Source: Candidatus Nitrosocosmicus oleophilus (GTDB taxonomy: Archaea > Thermoproteota > Nitrososphaeria > Nitrososphaerales > Nitrososphaeraceae). Taken from it: a stretch of 64,000 nucleotides of DNA. A program made the translations under genes and the position numbers. Below, in pieces: positions 55,365-63,594 of the stretch (positions are counted from its first letter, which is position 1; each line of letters starts with the position of its first letter). The notes beneath the pieces were generated by a model. It did no database searches and was not told the DNA's origin. It saw only the letters and a list, made by a program, of their open reading frames with translations. The stretch is from contig NZ_CP012850.1 in the NCBI RefSeq assembly GCF_000802205.1, positions 1,860,001 to 1,924,000 on the forward strand. The letters run 5' to 3'.

Positions 55365-56201
55365 TTAGCTACTCATATTCTTTATCATATTGTGAAAATC
55401 TTCATCTGACATCTTATTTTTTATTTCCATAATTTGTTCAACATCTTTGCCTGCAAGATATCTCAACTTTGGATTGCTGTCGTTTATAGCATCTAATACA
55501 ACCCTAGCAACATATTCAGGGCTTTCGCTATTCTCAATTAACTTTTTCATCCCTTCATCCATATTATTCATAAATTGAAAATATGGTGAATTAGGGTCTT
55601 TGGATTTTTGTGCCAGTACTGCAGCCTTAATGAAGTTGGTTTTGATTATCCCGGGCTCTACAAGTATAGTTTTAATCCCAAATGGCTCAAGCTCATAAGA
55701 CATGGATTCAGTCAATCCCTCTACGGCAAATTTTGAACTTGCATAGGCTGAACTAGTTGCGATACCAAAACGGCCTAAACCAGAGCTTATGTTGACAATT
55801 ATCCCAGATCCATGATTTCTCATTATTGGTAACACTGCCTGTGTAGCTCTTATCAATCCAAAAAAATTTGTGTCAAATTGTAACTTTATTTCATCTATCA
55901 AAAGATCTTCGAGAGCTCCACTCAATCCATATCCTGCATTGTTAATCAGAATGTCTATATTATGAGATTCATTTACTATAGTTTCGATAGCCTGCTTAAC
56001 TGACATATCGTCTGTAACATCAAGTTGAACACATCTCAAGGGAATTTTCTCTTTGTCTGCAATAGATGTCAGCATTGAACTTTTATGTAAATCCCTCATC
56101 GTTGCATATGTTGTCAATCCGTTTCTTGCTAGCATCAAAGATATTTCAAAACCTATTCCACTCGAACTTCCAGTCACAATTGCAACTCTCTTCTCATTCA
56201 T
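55365..56201 (-). CDS. short-chain dehydrogenase/reductase (SDR)
   Basis: A classical SDR, an NAD(P)-dependent oxidoreductase with a Rossmann fold. From the ATG at 56201 the parts are TGSSSGIG (10-17), NNAG (87-90), catalytic Ser139/140 and Y153-x3-K157 (SAYASSK), and the substrate-side loop VEPGIIKTNF. Acidic Asp61 (DVTDD) and the basic start RDLHK hint at NADP preference. An upstream ATG at 56222 would add seven residues. The substrate is unknown; the C-terminal region of about 80 residues is extended and helical. It converges with the PsbP-like gene, 15 bp apart. Confidence 0.88.
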   Translation of the reverse strand: MNEKRVAIVTGSSSGIGFEISLMLARNGLTTYATMRDLHKSSMLTSIADKEKIPLRCVQLDVTDDMSVKQAIETIVNESHNIDILINNAGYGLSGALEDLLIDEIKLQFDTNFFGLIRATQAVLPIMRNHGSGIIVNISSGLGRFGIATSSAYASSKFAVEGLTESMSYELEPFGIKTILVEPGIIKTNFIKAAVLAQKSKDPNSPYFQFMNNMDEGMKKLIENSESPEYVARVVLDAINDSNPKLRYLAGKDVEQIMEIKNKMSDEDFHNMIKNMSS

Positions 56202-56651
56202 GGTTTTATTTAAAAATCCCAAATTAATAAATTATTCAAAAGCAAAGAGGTTGACTCAAGTCAAATTTCTTATCTTGTTTAACTTCTGTATAGTGTTCTT
56301 TTGGTCATACTGATGGAAATGTCTAATATTAGGAAAAAGTCTTATCCAATATTCCTAATAGACAGCTCTTTACGTCACCAAGCCTCAAAAATACTCTGAA
56401 CAAAGAGCCAATTTATTGAGGTTTTTGTGTCAAGATTTACTCCACAGATATGAGTTTTCAGAATTCCTTTATCTCTACCTCATTACCAATTGATCAAAGA
56501 AATAAAGATTCTTAAATTAACCAAAAAGATGGAATATTTAGAACGTATCTAGTCAAAGGTACATAATCAACAAAATTAATACGGAGTCATAGGTTGTGAA
56601 TCTATCAGTTGCAGAATCTATTAAGATAAATATTCGATCATTTAATTGTTA
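56202..56651. other. gene-free stretch
   Basis: About 450 bp; nothing is recognised. Confidence 0.4.
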
Positions 56652-56945
56652 CTATTGTAAGGGACTGTTATGATGACCGATGACAGTGTCTTCTTTGATA
56701 ATGATACAACAATGACAACGAGAATCCAGACAAATCTTTGATTTTGTGTGATTACAGATAGAACACATACATATCTTGGCCGGATCTGTTTTTGTCCTCA
56801 TCTTTTGGAATGAAGGGTAACGGCTATACAACGTCATTAAGATTCCTAATATGATTACAACAGAGCCAGGGAGAAAGGTTCTACCTACCATAAGAAGTAT
56901 GCCTAGCCCCATCATGATTATGCTTCCAATCATTAAAACATTCAT
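56652..56945 (-). CDS. membrane protein with cytoplasmic Cys cluster
   Basis: 97 residues: two membrane helices (VLMIGSIIMMGLGILLMVG and FLPGSVVIILGILMTLYS), then a basic link and a Cys-rich segment of 24 residues with eight Cys and one His, containing CMCSICNH and CLDSRCHCC. This can bind one or two zinc ions or an Fe-S or copper cluster. The tail is HHNSPLQ. I do not recognise the family; the arrangement suggests a small membrane-bound metal sensor or chaperone. It is on the same strand as the next gene upstream, about 50 bp away. Confidence 0.6.
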   Translation of the reverse strand: MNVLMIGSIIMMGLGILLMVGRTFLPGSVVIILGILMTLYSRYPSFQKMRTKTDPAKICMCSICNHTKSKICLDSRCHCCIIIKEDTVIGHHNSPLQ

Positions 56946-56994
56946 GAATTACTCATGCTCCCATATTGTCCCATTAATTATCACACAGTTCTTA

Positions 56995-57231
56995 TTAATT
57001 AGTAATCTCATTCTCATTCTCAGGATTCACTTTCTTTTTTCTAATTTTCCTGACTTTTTCAAGAATCTGTGCTAACTGTTCTTCAGAAATTTTTGATATC
57101 CTTGAGTCACATTCAATACCTTCTGCATCCAAAACGTGTTCAGTAATATCAACAATCTCGTTCTTATGTGCTATTTCCTCTTCTGTTAACAGGTTCAAAC
57201 TTGCAAATCTGAAAAAGGCGAAATCGCTCAT
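56995..57231 (-). CDS. small helical protein, 78 aa
   Basis: 78 residues, charged and helical (LLTEEEIAHKNEIVDITEHVLDAEGIE, SEEQLAQILEKVRKIRKKK), with an acidic tail (NPENENEITN). No motif or family is recognised. It lies about 50 bp upstream of the Cys-rich membrane protein on the same strand and probably shares a transcript with it. Confidence 0.55.
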   Translation of the reverse strand: MSDFAFFRFASLNLLTEEEIAHKNEIVDITEHVLDAEGIECDSRISKISEEQLAQILEKVRKIRKKKVNPENENEITN

Positions 57232-57651
57232 GAAATAATACTATGTGTAGTACTAGTTATATTTATGGACTCTATGATGCCTCCTTCAGTTCACTATACC
57301 CCACAATTGATATTAGACGGTCTAGTCCATTTCCCAGAAACCCCTTTGGGTTAAACCCTATAGCATACTATTAGCAGGCTAGATACCAATATCCAATTCT
57401 TATTGCCAAAATGGACCTTAAAGAACAGCTTTGATTTTATCCAAAACAGTAGACATTGCAATTGCCACCCCGTAATGCAATCAGATCTCTTCTGAACGCC
57501 TTTAAATCAATCTATTTTGTCTTTTTGGTTGTAATACCTTAAGGATTAGGTGTGAATCAATTTCATGGTTTGAAATTCATCCAAACTAAAATATGCTTGA
57601 GAGCAATATGGTTAAAGTAGAAATTAGTCATGAGTTTTCTGTAGTTTCATA
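57232..57651. other. gene-free stretch
   Basis: 420 bp; T- and A-rich, with a CCCCTTTGGG patch near 57340 but no supported feature. Confidence 0.4.
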
Positions 57652-57699
57652 ATGTTTATTTATTGCGAGAATTCCAACTTAGATGGTGAACGGGATAAG

Positions 57700-57981
57700 G
57701 TGGCTGATAAAATTAAATGTTATCATATTTTAGTAAAGAAACAAAGTGAAGCATTGTTGATATTAGAGAAATTGAAAAAAGGGGAAGGATTTTCAAATCT
57801 GGCTAAGGAATTTTCTATTGACAAAGGGAGTGGCAAGAAAGGAGGAGACCTAGGTTTCTTTGGAAAAGGGATGATGGTCAAACCCTTTGAAGAAGCAGCA
57901 TTCAAGTTAAAAAAAGGAGAAGTTACCGCTGAGCCTGTAAAGACAGAATTCGGATATCATATAATAAAACGATCTGGATAA
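57700..57981 (+). CDS. parvulin-type peptidyl-prolyl isomerase (CsPinA-like)
   Basis: A single-domain rotamase, 93 residues, that speeds cis/trans change at prolyl bonds. The GTG at 57700 gives ADKIKCYHILVKKQSEAL, the same opening as the well-studied archaeal parvulins CsPinA and NmPin. Further parvulin marks are FSNLAKEFSIDKGSGKKGGDLGFFGKGMMVKPFEEAAFKL and the closing EFGYHIIK. A T-rich TATA-like stretch about 40 nt before the GTG and this start homology argue against an ATG at 57652, which would add 16 unrelated residues. No signal peptide is present; some archaeal parvulins are found at the cell surface anyway. Confidence 0.9.
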   Translation: MADKIKCYHILVKKQSEALLILEKLKKGEGFSNLAKEFSIDKGSGKKGGDLGFFGKGMMVKPFEEAAFKLKKGEVTAEPVKTEFGYHIIKRSG

Positions 57982-58589
57982 TAGTAAAATAATATTTGGC
58001 TTGAGTCTAGATGGATTGAGATTGAATAATTTTAAACAAGCTAACAAGTCTTTGAAATTGTAAATAACTACTCAAATAATGTTATATTCCTGCAAGCAGG
58101 TGAAATTGACTAATTATCAACAAGCTTGTCTTGCCAATTAAAGTTTCTTTTTTTATCGTTTCTTCTGCAATGGCAAGAAAATAGTTAAGAGGTTTCATTT
58201 TATCTAATTGGTTGTTGGATCCCAAATGATCCAAGAGGGTTATCGATCATACGGCTTAATTATATTTTAGATTCAGACCCTGGATACAGTCCATACGTCA
58301 TGCTCAAGCTGACATTCAAATTTCTATCAAAAAAATATTATTTGCATTATGACAGCAGTCCTGTCTGAATAACAATTTTACACGGGAACACGAGTACACT
58401 TGCTATCCAGCAGGGATCATAATGCAAACACGATTTATAACACTACAGGTAATATAAACTGAAATATCGTTGAAAGATTAGGAGCAGATTTCAACAGATT
58501 TGCGATGATTAAACCATGAAACATGAACGCTTCAATATGGGCGGATCTTTACAATATTGACAGGGGCAAATGAAATGCTAATCATAAAA
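57982..58589. other. gene-free stretch
   Basis: About 610 bp between the parvulin and the nuclease pseudogene; I see no frame or structure. Confidence 0.4.
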
Positions 58590-59448
58590 TCAGAGGATTA
58601 TCAATTCCTATAACTTACGTACAAATATCGAGATTCTATTTAACTCTAGGAAAAGAAAGCCCTGGGACAGGATTCATGTTTCTGATATACTCTCTGGTTC
58701 GCGCTTACTTAAAGCATTATATGCTCACACCGCTAAAGACTACGAATTAACTGTTGAAGATATCGACTATTTTGTGAGAGGTGAACCTTCTGAATATATA
58801 CTAGTGGGGCTTGCAGACATTGGTATAAGTCAAAATGAATTCTCGTTTGAAGGTAATCTTATCGCAAGACTTGACCTAATGACAGGAGTCCAATCTCAAA
58901 AGACAGAGTATCAAGACATGGTTTCAACAAATAAAGGTAAATAGGCCGAATTTATCGTTGAATTTAATATACAATGAGCTTTGAGAAATTAAAACCAGAT
59001 AGCAAGCGATTCAAATCCTATCTTCGTCAATTACTGTATTATTAGGTCATTTATGGATATGATACAGGGATACTTCGTATTCGTTGTGCAATTTACCAAA
59101 GAATGGTTTGGATAATAAGGGACAGTCATGGAGACTATTATGTTTGTCCAAGAACAAAAAATCAAGATGGTGAGAGGTTTGACAGAGATCGAATCGTGAA
59201 CAGTGATATTAGAAAATGGATCTCCTATCCGTGATTTTTTAATAGAAGAAATTCGAAGCAAGATTTCATTACTACAATCTGCCTTCGATGCCATTAACGA
59301 CGCTCTCTTGCCCAAGGTGGCCGAAGAATGGAAATGTATCAAATGCTCATTTAAACATATTTGTAAACCCTCAAGTGTAATCAGGCAGGATTCAGAGATA
59401 GCCGTCTTACATGAAAAAGGGTTGGTAATAACAATAGAATCCCCTTAG
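58590..59448 (+). pseudogene. PD-(D/E)XK nuclease of Cas4/RecB type, decayed
   Basis: Three frames together spell one protein. Part 1 (to a TAG at 58942) has the entry PWDRIHVSDIL, where Cas4-like proteins keep a Cys-x-Arg (here GSRL), then a catalytic Asp in LIARLDLM. Part 2 in a shifted frame holds IVEFN, the expected E-x-K with Lys lost. Part 3 in a third frame has the RecB-family Q-x3-Y helix (RQLLYY), an in-frame TAG at 59043-59045 and then a Tyr/Cys-containing beta region. After another frameshift near 59215, part 4 ends in a cluster with three Cys (WKCIKCSFKHICKP). Known: such nucleases trim DNA 5' ends, in CRISPR adaptation or repair. No CRISPR array or cas genes lie here. Confidence 0.7.
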
Positions 59449-59610
59449 CTCAATTACCATTTAAGGGTAGATATTAGTCAACAAAATAATTGTCAGCCGA
59501 TTTATGTGCAATGAGCACTTCTAAATATGGTTTTATTTTAGTCACATATTCAGACTTGCTATATAAGCAAATTTCCGAAATCAAATTAATTTGCCTTGAT
59601 ACCTGACATT

Positions 59611-60177
59611 CTAATAGATTCTCTTAAATGCCCATACCAATCTTCCATTTGTACCTGTAAAGTTAAATTGGTATTTTGGGAAATAGATTTTCTCGGCCAA
59701 CGACTTTGTTGTCTTAAATAAAACCAGCTTGATTTGTTTATCCTTGTTTATTGTTTGGGCCAGGCCGCTACAGAATAGCATTATGTATTTACCAATCCCA
59801 AAACACCTGTATCGTTGATCAATACCTATTTTCTTTATTAAAAGTGCGCAAGTTGGTTCTTGGTAATCTTTTTCGCTGTTCCCTTTATCATCGCATCGAG
59901 GAATCGATTCAGATTGTTCAGCATACAACCGTGTCAGATCAATAGAAAAAAAACCGATCCAATCATCAAAGTACTTTATCACATATTTTACTTCATTAGT
60001 GTCAGATTTACCGCTAAAGATGCAATTCTCAAAATATTCTTGAACTGATAGCGGGTCCTCACCATTTGTTTGTCTGAAATCTATTTTTGGAAGTTGATGT
60101 CTCTTGGGATTAAAAACCTTAAATTTTAATCCGTTTGGATTAAATTGAGTCGTCTGTGTCATGTCTATGCTTCTCAT
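59611..60177 (-). CDS. GNAT acetyltransferase, possible toxin
   Basis: 188 residues with the GNAT fold: a strand YVIKYFDDWIGFFSIDL, acceptor loop, then PTCALLIKKIGIDQRYRCFGIGKYIML. In the last, the R-x3-GIGKY stretch is the acetyl-CoA pyrophosphate loop. The closing part FKTTKSLAEKIYFPKYQFNFTG is like the catalytic Tyr region of TacA-type toxins that acetylate aminoacyl-tRNA. The gene overlaps the end of a small upstream gene (60140-60307). Size, overlap and order (small gene first) fit a GNAT toxin-antitoxin pair, though the antitoxin here is not of the ribbon-helix-helix type. An ordinary metabolic acetyltransferase is the alternative. Confidence 0.72.
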   Translation of the reverse strand: MRSIDMTQTTQFNPNGLKFKVFNPKRHQLPKIDFRQTNGEDPLSVQEYFENCIFSGKSDTNEVKYVIKYFDDWIGFFSIDLTRLYAEQSESIPRCDDKGNSEKDYQEPTCALLIKKIGIDQRYRCFGIGKYIMLFCSGLAQTINKDKQIKLVLFKTTKSLAEKIYFPKYQFNFTGTNGRLVWAFKRIY

Positions 60178-60307
60178 AAAACTCGATAGCTTCAGTTAAG
60201 AATTCTTGCTCTTTGGGATTAATTTGATTTTTCAAATATTCATTAATTTGATGGTATTCATCGCATTCCAGGAAAATATCAGAACGTAAATTAAACAATT
60301 TTGACAT
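60140..60307 (-). CDS. small acidic protein overlapping GNAT, possible antitoxin
   Basis: 55 residues from the ATG at 60307 (MSKLFNLRSDIFLECDEYHQINEYLKNQ). It is helical and acidic with a short strand-like start (SDIFLEC) and a final helix EQEFLTEAIEFYEKHRHDTDD. It ends 38 bp inside the GNAT gene, so the two are translationally coupled. The peptide has no recognised DNA-binding motif. If the pair is a toxin-antitoxin module, this is the neutralising partner; the assignment is from context only. Confidence 0.55.
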   Translation of the reverse strand: MSKLFNLRSDIFLECDEYHQINEYLKNQINPKEQEFLTEAIEFYEKHRHDTDDSI

Positions 60308-60640
60308 GATTATATATCGATAAAGCACTATTAAAATATCGTTAGTCAACGTTTATTGTCTCTAATTTTTAGTGATTTGATACAAGCAGGTTAAGATGGT
60401 ATTCTATCATCAAAATATTGCAATATTATTCCATTATCCCTAGAATCAATATTGCCTCTCTGATTTCTTAGCAAAGTATTATTTTATCTTTTAAAGTTAT
60501 ATCGATCTTAGCCAATGTCTATTAAATCTGAAAAAATATAGTCTCAATGCAATTGGGACTCATATCTTTTTTGTTCCTCATCCATTTTTTGTCCTGATTT
60601 AGGCCCACTTTGAAGATTCGATTTTCGTTTGACATTGTGT
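60308..60640. other. gene-free stretch
   Basis: About 330 bp between divergent genes; holds their promoters. Confidence 0.45.
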
Positions 60641-60647
60641 TTAAAAA
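60640..60647 (+). promoter_or_regulatory. TATA box
   Basis: TTTAAAAA is centred about 30 nt before the ATG at 60674. Confidence 0.4.
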
Positions 60648-60673
60648 CCATGGTGAAAAATAATCTATGTACT

Positions 60674-61084
60674 ATGAGTCAACATCAACCCGATATTAAT
60701 GAGCCACTTGTCAAAAATCTTTTAGAAGACAAAAACCTAGCGTTTGTTTCTACCTTAATGAAAGATGGATCTCCTCAAATAACTCCTACCTGGATCGATA
60801 TCCAAGGCAATGAAATCCTGATTAATACTGCTATAGGTAGAGTAAAACAAAAGAATGTAACTAGGGATCCAAGGATAGCGGTATCAATAGCAGATCGCAA
60901 TAATCCTTATCATATGGTAACCTTGAGAGGACAAGTGATTGACCAGATTACAGGCGAATTGGCTGACAGTCACATCGATAAAATGGCAAAAAAATATCTA
61001 AACAAGGACAAATATCCCTTCAGAGCACCAGGTGAAAAAAGAGTCATTTTAAAGGTAAAACCTACACGAGTGGCGTACATATAA
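60674..61084 (+). CDS. PPOX-fold F420/flavin-binding oxidoreductase
   Basis: 136 residues from the ATG at 60674, chosen by the TATA-like box. A split-barrel protein of the pyridoxamine-phosphate-oxidase superfamily: entry LVKNLLEDKNLAFVSTLMKDGSPQITPTWIDIQGNEILINTAIGRVKQKNVTRDPRIAVSIAD. The TP-x-W strand, the N-T-A-x-GR-x-K phosphate-binding loop and the helix KNV-x-R-x-PR are those of F420- or FMN-dependent small reductases. The closing strand ILKVKPTRVAYI is typical. Archaeal members more often bind F420, which this group makes. Substrate unknown; it is a free-standing gene. Confidence 0.85.
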   Translation: MSQHQPDINEPLVKNLLEDKNLAFVSTLMKDGSPQITPTWIDIQGNEILINTAIGRVKQKNVTRDPRIAVSIADRNNPYHMVTLRGQVIDQITGELADSHIDKMAKKYLNKDKYPFRAPGEKRVILKVKPTRVAYI

Positions 61085-61441
61085 AATCCGTTCAAAATCT
61101 GCACAGAAAAGAACAGAAAAAGTTAAAATGGATTCGATCAAAAGAGGAACAGCTACGCTGATTTTTAACACGTCAAATTCAAGTATTAGGCTTACAAATC
61201 AACAGCCTTTGAAGCAGATGCGAGATATTCAGAATTATTTACAATGAGTGCCACGAATTTGTCCGCCTAGAATATTAAGGACAATTTGGAAATGTTTGAT
61301 TTTCTGTCCATACCTAATTTCATGTCATAGGTCTTAATTGCCAAAATTTTTGTTATTTTTTACATTTTTCCTTGTCTCCTAATTATCACAAATGCTCTAT
61401 CGTTCTTTGAGAAAATCAAAAATGTTAGATAGGTAACATAT
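61085..61441. other. gene-free stretch
   Basis: 357 bp between convergent genes; nothing recognised. Confidence 0.45.
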
Positions 61442-62884
61442 CTACAACATATAGAATACGTCTGATGCATGGGTTGGATAGGCATACAGGATGGGATCAT
61501 TGAGATCTTTGACGGTCAGCCCTAGTCTGATAGCTATAGAAAATATGTTTATGACCTCCTCTGCATGAGGTCCAATCAAATGCGCACCCAAAATTCTGTC
61601 GCTCCCTTGCTCAATTAAGATCTTGAATCCAGAATGAGTTTCACCTAAACGTCTAGAAGAAGACCATTTAGAAGTGTTCTCATGATTGGTCCTAAATTGT
61701 AGTCCTTGTTCTTTTGCATCTTTTTCTGTTAATCCTACCGTAGCAAGGGGTGGGATGGTAAAAACAACACTTGGGAGTCCGGCATAATTAGACTTAATAC
61801 TGTTTCCCTTTAGAATATTAGTTGATACAATATTTCCTTCATAGGTTGCTACCGGCGTTAACGGCGTACCTCCACTCGATGCAGCATCTCCGGCTGCATA
61901 AACAATAGGATTAGAAACACTTTGGAGATATTCATTAACCTTTATCCCTTTGGAGGTGTGTTCAATGTAAGCTGCCTTCAGATCAAGTTCTTCAATATTT
62001 GGCACTCTACCAGCACCATGTACTACCAGATCAACTTCCAGTGTTTTTGGCAATTTGTAGTCTGTTGGGGAATTTGCTACTGAAGAATAGTGTACGACTA
62101 ATTTACCTTTTCTTTCTGCTGAAGGAGAAGTTATTTTATCTATTTTCTCAACCTTGGTTTCCAATCGGACATCTATACCAATATTTTTGCTCTTCTGCAC
62201 CAGTAGACTAACGAGGTCGGAGTCAAAGTGCTCTAAGGGTTGTTTTCCACGATGAAAAATTGTGATCTTTTTGACACCGGAGCGAGCTGCAATGTGTGCA
62301 AACTCAAAAGATATGTACCCGCCACCAATGAATGCAATATTATCAGGTAGTCTATAACTTTCAAGATCCAAAAATTGATCACTTGTGATTACATTCTCTA
62401 AACCTGGGAAACCTAAATTAACGGGACTTGCTCCAGTTGCTATTAAGATGTATTTTCCTTTTATAATATCATTACCTGTATCTTCATCCGTCTCATTGAA
62501 TCTTACTTTAATTGCATCTTTATCAATAAATTTGGCTTTTCCATGAATAGGGACAATTCCAGCTTTGACGTAACTGTCTTCCCTTTGTTTTGGAAAAGGC
62601 TCAGTAAACGTTCTCTTAAAGTTTATCAAGTCACGCCAATTCAAATGAACTTTATCTATATCGCTTATGCTTTTGTTTTCAAGTCTATGATTTGCATCAA
62701 TTGTTTTTGCTGCCTCAACAAGAACTTTTTTAGGCTCACAACCACGCAAAGCACAAGTACCACCAAATGGTTTGGAATCTATAATGGCAACTTTTAGTCC
62801 CTTAGAGCGGCAATTTGTTGCTACGGTAGTGCCTGCTGTTCCTGTTCCTATTACAACTAAATCATATGTGGTTCTATTGTCCAA
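61442..62884 (-). CDS. FAD/NAD(P) pyridine nucleotide-disulfide oxidoreductase
   Basis: A group I flavoprotein disulfide reductase, 480 residues, in the cytoplasm. It has the FAD Rossmann motif VIGTGTAGTT (GxGxxG, 13-18) and redox-active Cys44 and Cys49 in GGTCALRGCEPKK (the usual form is GGTCLNVGCIPSK). The NAD(P) motif is GGGYISFEFA and the second FAD strand is YAAGDAA. The dimer domain ends in AYPTHASDVFY, which replaces the usual HPT-x2-E. This changes the His-Glu pair that serves as acid/base in dihydrolipoamide and glutathione reductases, so the disulfide substrate is probably different. The start is a TTG at 62884. Confidence 0.87.
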   Translation of the reverse strand: MDNRTTYDLVVIGTGTAGTTVATNCRSKGLKVAIIDSKPFGGTCALRGCEPKKVLVEAAKTIDANHRLENKSISDIDKVHLNWRDLINFKRTFTEPFPKQREDSYVKAGIVPIHGKAKFIDKDAIKVRFNETDEDTGNDIIKGKYILIATGASPVNLGFPGLENVITSDQFLDLESYRLPDNIAFIGGGYISFEFAHIAARSGVKKITIFHRGKQPLEHFDSDLVSLLVQKSKNIGIDVRLETKVEKIDKITSPSAERKGKLVVHYSSVANSPTDYKLPKTLEVDLVVHGAGRVPNIEELDLKAAYIEHTSKGIKVNEYLQSVSNPIVYAAGDAASSGGTPLTPVATYEGNIVSTNILKGNSIKSNYAGLPSVVFTIPPLATVGLTEKDAKEQGLQFRTNHENTSKWSSSRRLGETHSGFKILIEQGSDRILGAHLIGPHAEEVINIFSIAIRLGLTVKDLNDPILYAYPTHASDVFYML

Positions 62885-63318
62885 TTATTACTCAATCCTA
62901 AATAAATCAAAAAAAGCAAACTCCTTTAAAAGTTTGAGGTTTGACCGATGTTGCTACTCATGTTATCAATTTGCATCACCTGAGTTGATATGCAATTTTT
63001 CTTTTGGATTTAATAGAACCTCTATCATTGAATTTTTATCAAATAATCATATCATATTATGGTGTGTTATCCAGACTCCGATACTTTAGCTGAACCTTTC
63101 CTTGCCATAATCCTAAGAAGATCGAAGAGAATTGAAAAGATTGTTCCAAGCACTCCATTACATGTTAGAATGGGTTAATAGCAAAAACCCTGTCCAATTT
63201 GGATTAGTAGGACCCAATAATTATGTAAATATGAAAAAATAAAGTCCTTTTGATATATGGTTTCCTAACCTATCATTATTACCTTTACAAAAGTGACAGG
63301 AATACCATTCTGCAAAAA
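62885..63318. other. gene-free stretch
   Basis: About 430 bp; holds the promoter of the oxidoreductase (a CCTAAATAAATC stretch at 62897) and nothing else. Confidence 0.4.
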
Positions 63319-63534
63319 ATGGAGAAAAGGAACAACAAAAGTGCAACAGTGGATTCTATAGCGTCAAAAACTTTTGAAATAAAATCTGAAATCAAAAAGT
63401 TATTAATTTTTTTTGGCTTCCTTCTGGCAATTATTGTCCTTATCCACCAAATGGACGTGATCTGGCTTCATATGTGTTATGCATGGTTGAATATGAAGCC
63501 TATAAAACACCCTGCAAAAGTTTTTATCTACTAA
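63319..63534 (+). CDS. small single-helix membrane protein
   Basis: 71 residues from the ATG at 63319. A basic Lys/Asn-rich start (MEKRNNKSATVDSIASKTF) is followed by one membrane helix (LLIFFGFLLAIIVLI) and a short tail with aromatic residues and one Cys (VIWLHMCYAWLNM). An upstream start at 63250 would add 23 Tyr-rich residues. No family is recognised. Confidence 0.5.
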   Translation: MEKRNNKSATVDSIASKTFEIKSEIKKLLIFFGFLLAIIVLIHQMDVIWLHMCYAWLNMKPIKHPAKVFIY

Positions 63535-63594
63535 TGATAAGATCATGTTATCAGGTCATACTATTCCTTATTTAGGCACATACAAAAGGAAATT

